Numbered from the stretch's first letter, positions 26,648 to 36,787 are shown. The stretch: 64,000 nucleotides of DNA from Peptoniphilus raoultii (GCF_900099555.1 NZ_FMWM01000002.1:1051629-1115628); one strand, 5' to 3'. Notes: generated by a model from the sequence alone, not told the origin. Numbers and translations are program-made.

Positions 26648-27455
26648 TTTAATTGAAGCTGAAATTTTTAAATTAAAAAAGTTTTCAGGGGTGAAGATTT
26701 TTACCTTATTAGTTTGGCTTGTGGCTCTTTCGCCAATATTGTTATCAGTCGGTGTAATAAGAACAAATTTAGATGGACCAAGTGGTTTAGGAGCCTATGA
26801 TTTTGTAAAAGTTTTATTAAATTTAATGATTGTTACTATTCCTACTTTCGTTATATTTCCTTCAACTTTTGTATTTTCAAGGGAATTTTTAAATAATATG
26901 CCAGCAAGGTCTGTTGAAGCATCTCATGGCAGGGCAAGTATTTTAACAGCAAAGATTATTACTGAATTTATATATTCTTTTTTTATAATTGCAACAACCC
27001 TCTTAATAGGATTTATTACTTCACAAGTTATTTCAATTTTTGCGGATGCTGGTGGAGTTATTTATAAGGAACAAGATGTAGCTTCCTGCTTTTTTGGTTT
27101 ATTTCTTACAATTCTTGTAAATATTTCAACCCTTGCTTTTTTAAATCTATCTTATATAGTTTTAAATAAGGACTTTGCAGTTATAATCTCTTATGTTATT
27201 TATTATAATTTATCAGATATAATTCGCTTTATCATGGATAATTTTATTTTTAATGGTGGAAGTGTGGTAGAAAAAATTTTAGTCTATTTGCCTTCATCTA
27301 TTTCTAAAGAAGTAGGTGCAAATGAAATTACTAATATATTATTAGGAGCAAGACCATTAGATATTTCCTACAGAGGAATTTTAATTTCCTTAATGTATGC
27401 AGTAGTTTTTACCGCCATAAGCTATATTTTAATAAAAAAGAAGGATTTTAATTGA
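26640..27455 (+). CDS. ABC-2 type permease of the E-loop transporter
   Basis: ATG 26640 chosen because GGAGG lies at 26630-26634; an in-frame TTG at 26628 is part of that site. The 271-residue product begins INLIEAEIFKLKK, the usual cytoplasmic start of LanE/BcrB-type permeases, and has six hydrophobic segments. Lantibiotic-immunity systems often have two permeases (LanE and LanG); here there is one, which would act as a homodimer. It lies between its ATPase and the kinase, overlapping both. Confidence 0.87.
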   Translation: MINLIEAEIFKLKKFSGVKIFTLLVWLVALSPILLSVGVIRTNLDGPSGLGAYDFVKVLLNLMIVTIPTFVIFPSTFVFSREFLNNMPARSVEASHGRASILTAKIITEFIYSFFIIATTLLIGFITSQVISIFADAGGVIYKEQDVASCFFGLFLTILVNISTLAFLNLSYIVLNKDFAVIISYVIYYNLSDIIRFIMDNFIFNGGSVVEKILVYLPSSISKEVGANEITNILLGARPLDISYRGILISLMYAVVFTAISYILIKKKDFN

Positions 27456-28315
27456 TATTTATTTTATTTTTTTTGGCTCTTCTTGTCTTTTATCAGTCTT
27501 TTAAATATGTTAATTTAAAAAAGAATATAAAAATAATTTCAGATAACTTAAAATTTAGGGAGAAGTCAGGATCTGTTACTCACCCCCAACTTTCTAGTAA
27601 AAATGAAGAAATCCTTGACCTTTATGAGCAAGTCGACAATATTTTTATTGAAAAGGCAAAAAAAGATGAGGACATTTACAATTTAACTAAAGAATATAGT
27701 AAGACAGTTTCAAATTTATCACATGATTTAAGGACACCTCTTACTACAATAATAGGATATTTAAACTTAATTGAACCAAAGGATAAGGATAGGGAACTTT
27801 TAAAAACTGCAATTTCAAAGGCCTATTTCTTAAATGATTTAGTGGAAAAATTTTATCAGCTTTCACTCATTAATGAAAAAACTGGTTTGGAATTTGAAAA
27901 TTTTGACTTAAAGGAAGTTATTTATCAAGTTGCCTTTAATTATTTTGAAAAATTTGAAGGTAAAAATCAAAATCTTGACCTTAAAATTGAAGAACAGCTA
28001 GAAGTAACATCAAATAAAAATTCCTTTGAAACAGTTCTTACAAATATTTTAGACAATATGTATAAATATTCCTTAGGTAATAATAAAATTATTGGCAAAA
28101 ATGATGGTAAACTTTATTTGGAATTTTCAAATGATATTAATGAAGCAAATGGAAATTATGACTTTCTCTTTGAAAGGTCAAAGGTCTTAGACCCCTCAAG
28201 AAAAAATGCAACGGGCATAGGCCTTTCAATTGTTAAGGCCCACCTTGATAAATTGTTTTTGAAGTCTGAAATTTATGTTTGGGACAAGAGATTCTATATT
28301 ATTATTAAAGAATAG
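27452..28315 (+). CDS. Small sensor histidine kinase with a single N-terminal membrane segment
   Basis: Starts at TTG overlapping the permease stop (four bases). Residues 1-18 form one hydrophobic segment with essentially no extracytoplasmic part; a helical linker follows, then HisKA with His91 in NLSHDLRTPLTT, N-box TVLTNILDNMYKYS and ATGIGLSIVKAH. The G1 DxGxG box is absent, as in several lantibiotic-type kinases. With no sensor domain it probably reads the state of the ABC transporter or the membrane, as BceS-type kinases do. The stop codon lies in the 5' arm of the terminator hairpin. Confidence 0.86.
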   Translation: MIFILFFLALLVFYQSFKYVNLKKNIKIISDNLKFREKSGSVTHPQLSSKNEEILDLYEQVDNIFIEKAKKDEDIYNLTKEYSKTVSNLSHDLRTPLTTIIGYLNLIEPKDKDRELLKTAISKAYFLNDLVEKFYQLSLINEKTGLEFENFDLKEVIYQVAFNYFEKFEGKNQNLDLKIEEQLEVTSNKNSFETVLTNILDNMYKYSLGNNKIIGKNDGKLYLEFSNDINEANGNYDFLFERSKVLDPSRKNATGIGLSIVKAHLDKLFLKSEIYVWDKRFYIIIKE

Positions 28316-28339
28316 CTTTCTATTGAAGGCTATTTTTTT
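28311..28339 (+). terminator. Intrinsic terminator of the ABC-exporter operon
   Basis: A 10-bp stem AATAGCTTTC (28311-28320) with GAAGGCTATT (28325-28334), loop TATT, then a T-run. It overlaps the kinase stop codon. Confidence 0.85.
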
Positions 28340-28380
28340 ATAAAACAATTATGCTATTATTATATTAAGGACGTGATTAA

Positions 28381-30141
28381 ATGATTTTAGATAGATTAAG
28401 AAAGTCAATGAAAGAAAAAAATATTGATTATTATATAGTGCCAACACTTGATCCCCATTCCTGCGAATATCTACCAGATTATTTTAAGGAAAGGGAGTTC
28501 TTAACTGGTTTTACTGGTTCAGCAGGAACTGCCCTTGTTGGGGAAAAAACTGCTTATCTTTGGACTGACGGCAGATATTATATTCAGGCAGAAAGCGAGA
28601 TAAAAGATTATGGCTTTGACCTTCAAAGGCAAGGAACTGAAGGAGTTTTATCACTAGAGGACTGGCTTTATAATAATATTAAGAAAAATCAAAAGATTGC
28701 CTTAAATGGCCTATATTTTTTGGAATCCGCCTATGAAAATTTAGAGAAAAAATTAAAGGATAAGGATGCAGAAATTATTGACATGGATTTAATAGGTGCT
28801 TTATGGGAAGATAGGCCAGAATTTCCCATGTCCAAGGCCTATATTCTTGATGAAAAATATGCTGGAGAATCTAGGGAAAGTAAGTTAATGAGAATTAGAA
28901 AAATATTAGGGGAAAAGGGATGTGATTTAAATATTTTAACAAACCTTGATGACATTTGCTGGATCTTAAATATTAGGGGAGGAGATATTTTATATACGCC
29001 CCTACTTTTGTCCTATTTAATTATTGAAGATGATAAGGCTATTTTATATGTTCAAAAGGAAAAAGCGGAAGATATTAAAGGACCTTTAAAAGATATTTGC
29101 ATAATTAAAGAATATGAAAAGTTTTATGAAGACCTTGAAAAATATAAGAATAAAAAAATTTATATAGATAAAAAAAGAGTGAATCATAAATGTTATAGCC
29201 TTTTAGAAAAAAATAATTTTATGGTAAGTGGCGAGAATATAAGCTTAAATTTAAAGGCCATAAAAAATGAAATTGAACTTAAAAATCAAAGGGACACCTA
29301 TGTTAGAGATGGTCTAGCTTTAACAAAATATATTTATTGGCTAAAAAACAGGGTAAAAGACGGTCCAATAGGTGAATATGATGCCCAGTTAAGACTTGAT
29401 GAGTTTAGAGCAGAAGATTCTCTTTATATCTATAATTCTTTTGAAACAATTTCTGCCTATGGTTCAAATGCCGCCATGATGCATTATAGTGCAAGTAAAA
29501 AGAATCAAAGCCTTATAGAAAATAAGGGATTTTATTTAGTTGACAGTGGGGGTCAATATTTTACAGGGACAACTGATGTTACAAGAACTATTGCCATGGG
29601 AGAAGTGACAGAAGAAGAAAAAATTGACTTCACCCTAACTTTAAAATGTCATTTAAATTTAATGGATGCAGTTTTTTTGAAGGGAACAAAGGATTTGCAG
29701 CTTGACACTTTAACGAGAATGGAGCTTTGGAAGCATCATTTAGATTACAAGTGCGGAACTGGTCATGGAGTTGGATATTTTTTATCTGTCCATGAAGATC
29801 CGCCAAGAATTTCCCCAGGTTCAAAGGGAAGGGCAATGGAAGTTGGAATGGTTGTTTCTAACGAACCTGGGGTATATAAAGAAGGGAAATATGGGATAAG
29901 AATCGAAAATATTATGGAAGTTGTAGAAGATGGTAAATACCCTGACGGAAGTTTTTATAAATTTTTCATAATGAGCCTTTGTCCCATAGAAATTGAATCC
30001 ATAAAAATAGAAATGCTTACAGATAGGCAACTTGAAATTTTAAATGGCTACCATAAAAATGTCTATGAAAAGTTGTCAAAATATTTAAGCGGAGATATTT
30101 TAAAATGGCTTAAAGAAGTAACTAGAAAATTAGAAAGGTGA
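28381..30141 (+). CDS. Xaa-Pro aminopeptidase, peptidase family M24B
   Basis: 586 residues in the three-domain form seen in larger M24B aminopeptidase P enzymes: two creatinase-like N-terminal domains (LTGFTGSAGTALV and LWTDGRYYIQAE in the first), then the catalytic pita-bread domain. Metal ligands are visible: Asp in LVDSGGQY, Asp in TTDVTRT, His in GTGHGVGYFLSVHE, Glu in SNEPGVY and Glu in GIRIENI. It removes N-terminal residues preceding proline from peptides, in the cytoplasm, probably supporting amino-acid catabolism. RBS is AAGGACGTGAT. It ends four bases before uvrC. Confidence 0.93.
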   Translation: MILDRLRKSMKEKNIDYYIVPTLDPHSCEYLPDYFKEREFLTGFTGSAGTALVGEKTAYLWTDGRYYIQAESEIKDYGFDLQRQGTEGVLSLEDWLYNNIKKNQKIALNGLYFLESAYENLEKKLKDKDAEIIDMDLIGALWEDRPEFPMSKAYILDEKYAGESRESKLMRIRKILGEKGCDLNILTNLDDICWILNIRGGDILYTPLLLSYLIIEDDKAILYVQKEKAEDIKGPLKDICIIKEYEKFYEDLEKYKNKKIYIDKKRVNHKCYSLLEKNNFMVSGENISLNLKAIKNEIELKNQRDTYVRDGLALTKYIYWLKNRVKDGPIGEYDAQLRLDEFRAEDSLYIYNSFETISAYGSNAAMMHYSASKKNQSLIENKGFYLVDSGGQYFTGTTDVTRTIAMGEVTEEEKIDFTLTLKCHLNLMDAVFLKGTKDLQLDTLTRMELWKHHLDYKCGTGHGVGYFLSVHEDPPRISPGSKGRAMEVGMVVSNEPGVYKEGKYGIRIENIMEVVEDGKYPDGSFYKFFIMSLCPIEIESIKIEMLTDRQLEILNGYHKNVYEKLSKYLSGDILKWLKEVTRKLER

Positions 30142-30145
30142 AATT

Positions 30146-32017
30146 TTGAAGGATGTAAAGGAAAGGCTATCGCAGCTTCCTGACAAGCCAGGCGTATATA
30201 TAATGAAAAATTCAACAGATGAAATAATTTATGTAGGCAAGGCTAAATCACTTAAAAAAAGAGTTAGGCAGTATTTTGGATCTTATGGCAAATCAGGTAC
30301 CAAGGTTAGGTCTATGGTTTCGCATATTGCTGACTTTGAATATATTATTGTAGACAATGAAGTTGAGTCTTTAATCTTAGAATCTAATTTAATAAAAAAC
30401 AATCATCCTAAATATAATATTTTATTGAGAGATGACAAGCAGTATCCCTATATAAAAATAACTGTAAATGAAAAATATCCAAGAGTTATGAAAACTAGAA
30501 GGATTTTAAAGGACGGAGCAAAATATTTTGGACCTTATCCCGATATATTTGCAGTTAACGCCTCCATAGAAGCTTTTGAAATGCTCTATCCTCTTAGGAC
30601 CTGCTCCTTAAATCTTGAAAAAAATTTGGGAAAATATAAGCCCTGTTTAAACTTTTATATAAAAAAATGTCTAGGGCCCTGCCAAGGGAATGTTGATGAA
30701 GAAAAATATAATCTTATGATTAATGAAATTTCAGACTTCCTTTCAAATAAATCTACAAAAATTTTAGATAGACTGGAAGATGAAATGCTTGTCTATTCCA
30801 GAAATTTAGAATTTGAAAAGGCTGCTGAAATTCGTGACAGAATAAAAAATTTAAGAGAGCTTAAGGAAAGGCAGGTAATTACAAACCCCATGTCAATTAA
30901 TGATAAGGATGTAATTGGTCTTGCCAAGGGTATTGATGAAGTTCTTGTCCAAATATTTTTTATAAGAGATGGGAAAATTATAGGCAGGGAGCATTATATG
31001 ATTGATGACTATTACAATGAGCCTATAGATGAAATTCTTTCCTCTTTTATAAAACAGTTTTACAATGCTGCGGCAATAATTCCCAAAGAAATTTTGATTG
31101 AAGAAGATTTGGAAGATAAAAATCTTTTGGAAGATTGGTTAAGTGAAAAGAGAAAGTCAAAAGTAAACATCCTATCTCCCAAAAAGGGGACAAAAATGGA
31201 GCTTATTAAAATGGTTAAGAAAAATGCCCTTGATATGCTAGACAAATATGGGGACAAGTATAAGAAAAGAGCCCAGTCAAATATACTAGCACTTGAGGAA
31301 ATTTCAGATACATTATCCCTTGACATAAAATTAAATAGGATTGAAGCCTATGACATCTCAAATATTTCGGGAGTTGAATCTGTAGGTTCGATGGTTGTAT
31401 TTGAAAATGGTGAGGCAAAAAAATCTGACTACAGAAAATTTAGGATAAAGACAATTATAGGAGCAAATGACTATGGGTCTTTAAAGGAAGTTTTAACTAG
31501 AAGATTTTTAAGGGGTCTTGAAGAGATAAAAGCTGACTCTCAAAAAATATCCTCCTTTTCAAAATTCCCTGACATGATAATGATGGACGGGGGAAAGGGG
31601 CAGGTTAATATTGCCAAGGAAGTTTTAAAAGAACTTGGCGTAAATATAACGGTTATAGGACTTGTTAAAGACGATTTTCATACTACAAGGGGTATTATTT
31701 ATAACAACAAAGAATATGATTTAGATTTAAATTCCAAGGGCTATAAAATGATTTATAAAATCCAAGAAGAGGCCCACAGATTTGCAATAAATTATCACAG
31801 GTCTTTAAGAACAAGAGATATGTTTAAGTCGGAACTTGATGACATAAAATTAATAGGTCCAAAGAGAAAAATAAATCTTTTAAGGCACTTTAAATCTCTT
31901 GAAAAAATAAAAAGCGCAAGTATAGAGGAGTTAAAAGAAGTGGAAGGTATGAATCAAAAATCTGCCGAATCCCTATATAATTATTTTAAAGGTGAAAAAA
32001 ATGACAATAAAGCTTAA
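30146..32017 (+). CDS. uvrC: Excinuclease ABC subunit C
   Basis: 623 residues from a TTG start with GAAAGGTGA upstream. GIY-YIG nuclease at the N-terminus (PGVYIMKNSTDEIIYVGKAKS), Cys cluster CLNFYIKKCLGPCQG, UVR motif near 205-240 (EKAAEIRDRIKNL) for UvrB, the RNase H-like nuclease domain (AYDISNISGVESVGSMVVFE, DGGKGQVN), and C-terminal HhH repeats. It makes the incisions on both sides of bulky DNA lesions. It overlaps hprK by 17 bases, an order also seen in other Clostridia. Confidence 0.97.
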   Translation: MKDVKERLSQLPDKPGVYIMKNSTDEIIYVGKAKSLKKRVRQYFGSYGKSGTKVRSMVSHIADFEYIIVDNEVESLILESNLIKNNHPKYNILLRDDKQYPYIKITVNEKYPRVMKTRRILKDGAKYFGPYPDIFAVNASIEAFEMLYPLRTCSLNLEKNLGKYKPCLNFYIKKCLGPCQGNVDEEKYNLMINEISDFLSNKSTKILDRLEDEMLVYSRNLEFEKAAEIRDRIKNLRELKERQVITNPMSINDKDVIGLAKGIDEVLVQIFFIRDGKIIGREHYMIDDYYNEPIDEILSSFIKQFYNAAAIIPKEILIEEDLEDKNLLEDWLSEKRKSKVNILSPKKGTKMELIKMVKKNALDMLDKYGDKYKKRAQSNILALEEISDTLSLDIKLNRIEAYDISNISGVESVGSMVVFENGEAKKSDYRKFRIKTIIGANDYGSLKEVLTRRFLRGLEEIKADSQKISSFSKFPDMIMMDGGKGQVNIAKEVLKELGVNITVIGLVKDDFHTTRGIIYNNKEYDLDLNSKGYKMIYKIQEEAHRFAINYHRSLRTRDMFKSELDDIKLIGPKRKINLLRHFKSLEKIKSASIEELKEVEGMNQKSAESLYNYFKGEKNDNKA

Positions 32018-32921
32018 AAAAATTGTAGACAAACTTGATCTTGAAATTCTTCATAAGTCAACAGATTATTCAAAAATTGATATTACAACAGATGAAATTA
32101 ATAGGCCGGGTCTCCAGTTCTGCGGCCATTTTAATCAGTTTGTTGAAGGAAGAATACAAATTATTGGTGCTCAGGAATGGTATTATTTAAATTCTTTAAG
32201 CCCAATTCAAAGAAAAGAGTCTTTAGAAAGTCTTTTTTCCCTAAAAGTTCCCTGCATAATTTTTACTAGGTCAAATATAATATTTCCTGAAGTTCAGGAT
32301 TTGGCACACTCTTATAACATCACAATTATAAGATCAAATGATGCCACAACAAAACTTTTGACAAAACTTGTTTCAATTATAGATGAGGAACTTGCCCCCA
32401 CACTAAGGATGCACGGTTGTCTACTTGATATTTATGGAGTTGGAGTTTTAATTACAGGAAGGAGTGGTATTGGAAAAAGTGAAACAGCCCTTGATTTAAT
32501 TTCAGGAGGAGCAAGACTTATTTCAGATGACTCAGTAATTATAAAAAATATGGATGATAGACTTGTGGGAAAGTCACCGGAAATAACTAGACATTTTATG
32601 GAAATTAGGGGAGTAGGAATAGTTGATGTTCAAAAGATGTTTGGTATAGGCTATGTTATGGAAGAAAAAGAAGTAGAAATTGTTGTTGAACTTGTAGACT
32701 GGGACGAATCAAAAGAATATGACAGACTGGGACTTGATGATAATTATGAAAGTCTTTTGGGCATAAATGTTGTAAAATTCACAATTCCTGTCAAGCCTGG
32801 AAGGCACACTGCACTAATTATTGAAGTTGCAACAAAAAATTTCAAGCAAAAAGAACTTGGTTATAATCCTGCTGTAGAACTTAATAATAGAATTCTAGCA
32901 GCAAGAAATAAAAATTTGTAG
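32001..32921 (+). CDS. hprK: HPr kinase/phosphorylase
   Basis: ATG 32001 chosen for the AAAGGTGA seven bases upstream; a GTG at 31992 lies within that site. 306 residues: N-terminal domain, catalytic His138 region MHGCLLDIYGVG, P-loop GRSGIGKS (153-160), LISDDSV, and the signature EIRGVGIVDVQKMFG. It phosphorylates and dephosphorylates Ser46 of HPr, linking sugar supply to catabolite repression. ptsH is not in the window. It ends the pepP-uvrC-hprK unit; no clear terminator follows in the 230-base gap. Confidence 0.96.
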   Translation: MTIKLKKIVDKLDLEILHKSTDYSKIDITTDEINRPGLQFCGHFNQFVEGRIQIIGAQEWYYLNSLSPIQRKESLESLFSLKVPCIIFTRSNIIFPEVQDLAHSYNITIIRSNDATTKLLTKLVSIIDEELAPTLRMHGCLLDIYGVGVLITGRSGIGKSETALDLISGGARLISDDSVIIKNMDDRLVGKSPEITRHFMEIRGVGIVDVQKMFGIGYVMEEKEVEIVVELVDWDESKEYDRLGLDDNYESLLGINVVKFTIPVKPGRHTALIIEVATKNFKQKELGYNPAVELNNRILAARNKNL

Positions 32922-33070
32922 GTTATAGATTAATAACTATAAATATATAAAAGATTCATCATTAATAAAAATCTATTATAAAACAGCTTTTTTTAATTTT
33001 ATAATGTGAAATACCTGCCAAAAAATTCTATTTTGTGAGAAATTTATTTTTAAAAAATTGCTATGATTTA

Positions 33071-33099
33071 TTGCAAATTTATAGTTGAAGATTTATAAT
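33071..33099 (+). promoter_or_regulatory. Sigma-A type promoter for pyruvate:ferredoxin oxidoreductase
   Basis: TTGCAA (33071-33076), 17 bases, TATAAT (33094-33099). The transcript would start near 33106 with a leader of about 45 bases ending in GGGAGG. The rest of the 230-base gap is A+T-rich, with only a weak TTATAG/CTATAA hairpin near 32924. Confidence 0.65.
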
Positions 33100-33151
33100 T
33101 TAGCTAGTACAGAAAATATATATTAAGAAAATTAATAAATGGGAGGCTATT

Positions 33152-36100
33152 ATGGGAAAGATTTATAAAACAATGGATGGCAATGAAGCTACTGCCCATA
33201 TCGCATATGCGTTTTCAGAAGTTTCATGTATTTATCCTATTACACCCTCTTCACCAATGGCAGAACACATTGATGCTTGGGCATCACATGGTAGAAAAAA
33301 CATTTTTGGTCAAGAGGTTTTGGTAAAAGAATTGCAGGCAGAAGGGGGAGCTGCTGGAGCAATGCACGGGGCGCTGCAAGCTGGTTCTTTAACATCAACA
33401 TATACGGCATCACAAGGATTACTTCTAATGATTCCTAATATGTACAAGATGGCTGGGGAATTATTGCCTGGCGTATTTCATGTTGCAGCTAGAGCTTTAG
33501 CATCTCATGCTTTAAGTATTTTTGGAGATCACCAAGATGTTATGGAAGCAAGAGCAACGGGCTGTGCACTATTAGCATCAGGTTCTGTTCAAGAATCTAT
33601 GGACCTAGCAGGCATAGCTCACTTAAGTGCAATTAAAGGAAGAGTTCCTTTTATACATTTCTTTGATGGATTTAGGACTTCTCATGAAGTTCAAAAAATC
33701 GAAGTTTTAGATTATGAGGATTTAAGCAAGTTAATTGACAAAAAAGCCTTGAGAGAATTTAAAGAAAGAGCTTTAAATCCAAATGGAGCTCAAACTAGAG
33801 GAACTGCTCAAAATCCAGATATCTATTTCCAATCAGTTGAAGCAGCCAACAAATATTATGATAATATTCCTTCAATTGTTGAAGAATATATGAAAAAAAT
33901 TTCAGAATTAACAGGTCGTAAATATGGCTTATTTAATTATTATGGTGCAGAAGATGCTACAGATGTAATTATTGCTATGGGATCTGTTACGGAAACAATT
34001 GAAGAAGTTGTTGATTACTTAAACAACAAGGGTCAAAAGACGGGTGTTTTAAAAGTTCACCTATACAGACCATTTTCTATTAAACATTTCTTAGGAGCTC
34101 TTCCTAAAACTGTTGAAAGAATTGCAGTTTTAGATAGGACAAAGGAAAAGGGTGCTGCAGGCGAACCTCTTTATCTTGATGTAAGAAATGCCTTTTATGA
34201 TGTAGAAAAGAAACCTTTAATTGTTGGCGGAATTTACGGTCTTGGTTCAAAAGACACAAATCCATCTCAAATCTTAGCTGTATTTAAGAATTTAAGATCT
34301 GATGAAGTAAAAAATAATTTCACAATAGGTATTATTGACGATGTTACTCACAGATCACTTGATGCCTCTGAAATTATTCACACAGAACCAGAAGGAACGA
34401 TTAGATGTAAATTCTGGGGATTTGGTTCTGATGGAACTGTTGGTGCAAATAAATCAGCCATTAAAATTATTGGTGACAACACAGATATGTATGCCCAAGG
34501 ATATTTTGACTATGATTCTAAAAAATCTGGCGGCGTTACAATGTCACACTTAAGATTTGGAAATCATAAAATTACCTCCACTTACCTATTACAAGAAAGC
34601 GACTTTATATCCTGCTCTAAACAGTCTTATTTATATCAATATGATTTATTAAGAGGCCTAAAAAAAGGTGGGGTATTTTTACTAAATACAACATGGGATG
34701 ATGAACAGTTAGAAGAACATCTTCCAGATTCTTTAAAGAGAGCGATAGCTGAAAAAGAAGCTGAATTTTACACAATAAATGCAACAAGAATTGCTGCTGC
34801 CATTGGTCTTGGAGGCAGAACAAATATGGTTATGCAAGCTGCCTTCTTTAAACTTTCAAAAGTTCTTCCACTTGAATTAGCAGTTAAACTATTAAAAGAA
34901 GCAATAGTTAAGGACTATGGAGTTAAGGGCGATGATATTGTTGAAATGAATTATAAGGCGGTTTATGAAGGCATTAAATCAATTCATAAAGTTGAAGTTA
35001 GTCCTCTTTGGAAGAATTTAAAATCTGAAGAAGATCACACAATTAAAGGTGCTCCAGACTTTATTAATAATATTTTAATTCCAATGACAAGACAAGAGGG
35101 AAATGACCTTCCCGTATCAGCACTTTTAGTTCATGTTGACGGAACTTTCCCTGACGGAACAAGTAAATATGAAAAGAGAGGAATTGCAGTTAATGTTCCT
35201 AAGTGGAATATAAATAACTGTATTGAATGTAACCAATGTTCACTTGTATGTCCTCACGCAGTAATCAGACCATTCTTACTTGATAAGGATGAAGTTTTTA
35301 GAAAGCCTGAAACTTTTGAAACTAAAAAAGCAATTGGAAGAGGATTTGAAGATTATCAATATAGAATTCAAATTTCTCCCCTTGATTGTACTGGATGCGG
35401 GAACTGCGCACAAGTCTGTCCTGCAAAGGAAAAGGCCTTAGTTATGACTCCTTATGAACAAGAACTTGAAGTTCAAGCGGCTAATTGGGAATATGCCATG
35501 ACAGTAAAATCTAAACAAGATTCTATTGAGCCAACAAACTTTAAAAATTCTCAGTTTTATAAACCGCATCTTGAATTTTCAGGAGCATGTGCAGGTTGCG
35601 GCGAAACACCATATGTAAAACTTGTTACTCAACTTTTTGGCGATAGAATGTCAATTGCAAATGCAACGGGATGCTCATCGATTTGGGGAGCATCAGCACC
35701 ATCAATGCCATACTGCACAAATGAATTTGGCGAGGGACCATCTTGGGCTAATTCACTATTTGAAGATGCAGCGGAATTTGGATATGGTATGGCAGTTTCT
35801 CAAACTCAATCAAGAGAAAGAATTAAAAATTTAATGAAGGAATTTATCGACCTTAATATAGATTCAAAGACAAATGAAATCTTTAATGAATGGATTGAAG
35901 GCATGGATGATTTTAAATCATCAAAGGCTGCAACAGCTAAGGTTTTAAATATCCTTGACAAAAAATATAATGATGAAAAAGTAGACGATATAATTTTAGA
36001 CATAAAATCCTTAGAAAAATTCTTAATTAAGAAAAGTCAATGGATTATTGGCGGCGATGGATGGGCTTATGATATTGGATACGGAGGACTTGATCATGTG

Positions 36101-36691
36101 CTTGCTTCTGGAGAAGACTTAAATGTTCTTGTAGTTGATACAGAAGTTTATTCAAATACAGGAGGTCAAGCTTCAAAGGCAACTCCAACTGCAGCAATTG
36201 CACAATTTGCAGCTTCAGGAAAGATAACTAAGAAAAAAGACTTAGGACTAATGGCTACAACTTATGGCTATGTATATGTGGCACAAATTGCCATTGGTGC
36301 AGATAAAAACCAAGCTTTCAAGGCCATTAAAGAAGCTGAAGCCTACAAGGGACCATCTTTAATAATTGCATATGCTCCATGTATTAATCACGGAATTAGA
36401 GCAGGCATGGGACAAACAATAGAAGAAGAAAAAAAGGCTGTTGAAACAGGATACTGGCACCTATACAGATTTAATCCTGACCTTAAGGCAGAAGGCAAGA
36501 ATCCATTTATTCTTGATTCAACAGAACCAAAAAGACCTTATAGAGAATTTCTTGATGGCGAAGTTAGGTATACTTCTCTTAAGAAACTATTCCCTGAAAG
36601 GGCAGAAAGATTATATGAAGAAGCAGAACAAAATGCAAAGGATAGATATGAATCCTATGTTAATTTAAAAAATTCGCCTTCTGAAGAATGA
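33152..36691 (+). CDS. nifJ: Pyruvate:ferredoxin (flavodoxin) oxidoreductase, single-chain
   Basis: 1179 residues, the usual length of the fused enzyme. N-terminal pyruvate domain (ACIYPITPSSPMAEH-like VSCIYPITPSSPMAEHIDAW), two ferredoxin-like 4Fe-4S motifs (CIECNQCSLVCPH near 690 and CTGCGNCAQVCPA near 750), the proximal-cluster motif CAGCGET near 817, and the thiamine diphosphate site GDGWAYDIGYGGLDHVLASG with EVYSNTGGQASKATP. It oxidises pyruvate with CoA to acetyl-CoA, CO2 and reduced ferredoxin, the central step of anaerobic fermentation. Codons look better adapted than in neighbouring genes (more GCA, GTT, GGA), as expected of an abundant enzyme. Monocistronic. Confidence 0.97.
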   Translation: MGKIYKTMDGNEATAHIAYAFSEVSCIYPITPSSPMAEHIDAWASHGRKNIFGQEVLVKELQAEGGAAGAMHGALQAGSLTSTYTASQGLLLMIPNMYKMAGELLPGVFHVAARALASHALSIFGDHQDVMEARATGCALLASGSVQESMDLAGIAHLSAIKGRVPFIHFFDGFRTSHEVQKIEVLDYEDLSKLIDKKALREFKERALNPNGAQTRGTAQNPDIYFQSVEAANKYYDNIPSIVEEYMKKISELTGRKYGLFNYYGAEDATDVIIAMGSVTETIEEVVDYLNNKGQKTGVLKVHLYRPFSIKHFLGALPKTVERIAVLDRTKEKGAAGEPLYLDVRNAFYDVEKKPLIVGGIYGLGSKDTNPSQILAVFKNLRSDEVKNNFTIGIIDDVTHRSLDASEIIHTEPEGTIRCKFWGFGSDGTVGANKSAIKIIGDNTDMYAQGYFDYDSKKSGGVTMSHLRFGNHKITSTYLLQESDFISCSKQSYLYQYDLLRGLKKGGVFLLNTTWDDEQLEEHLPDSLKRAIAEKEAEFYTINATRIAAAIGLGGRTNMVMQAAFFKLSKVLPLELAVKLLKEAIVKDYGVKGDDIVEMNYKAVYEGIKSIHKVEVSPLWKNLKSEEDHTIKGAPDFINNILIPMTRQEGNDLPVSALLVHVDGTFPDGTSKYEKRGIAVNVPKWNINNCIECNQCSLVCPHAVIRPFLLDKDEVFRKPETFETKKAIGRGFEDYQYRIQISPLDCTGCGNCAQVCPAKEKALVMTPYEQELEVQAANWEYAMTVKSKQDSIEPTNFKNSQFYKPHLEFSGACAGCGETPYVKLVTQLFGDRMSIANATGCSSIWGASAPSMPYCTNEFGEGPSWANSLFEDAAEFGYGMAVSQTQSRERIKNLMKEFIDLNIDSKTNEIFNEWIEGMDDFKSSKAATAKVLNILDKKYNDEKVDDIILDIKSLEKFLIKKSQWIIGGDGWAYDIGYGGLDHVLASGEDLNVLVVDTEVYSNTGGQASKATPTAAIAQFAASGKITKKKDLGLMATTYGYVYVAQIAIGADKNQAFKAIKEAEAYKGPSLIIAYAPCINHGIRAGMGQTIEEEKKAVETGYWHLYRFNPDLKAEGKNPFILDSTEPKRPYREFLDGEVRYTSLKKLFPERAERLYEEAEQNAKDRYESYVNLKNSPSEE

Positions 36692-36703
36692 AATAATTAT
36701 TTT

Positions 36704-36739
36704 AGAAAGTTTAAGTTAAGGCTTAGGCTTTCTTTTTTT
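36704..36739 (+). terminator. Intrinsic terminator after nifJ
   Basis: AGAAAG (36704-36709) pairs with CTTTCT (36728-36733), extended by an inner TAAG/CTTA pair, then seven T. Confidence 0.8.
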
Positions 36740-36758
36740 AATTTTTTTTCCCTCCGTA

Positions 36759-36787
36759 TTGATTTTTAGAAGTTTATAATATATATT
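36759..36787 (+). promoter_or_regulatory. Probable promoter of the plsX operon
   Basis: TTGATT (36759-36764), 17 bases, TATATT (36782-36787). No FapR-type palindrome is visible. The following GGAGG is at 36800-36804. Confidence 0.45.

Noticed and set aside
32922-33151. Possible small RNA or terminator between hprK and nifJ
   Set aside because: Only weak A+T hairpins without a T-run; the promoter at 33071 is the only supported feature.
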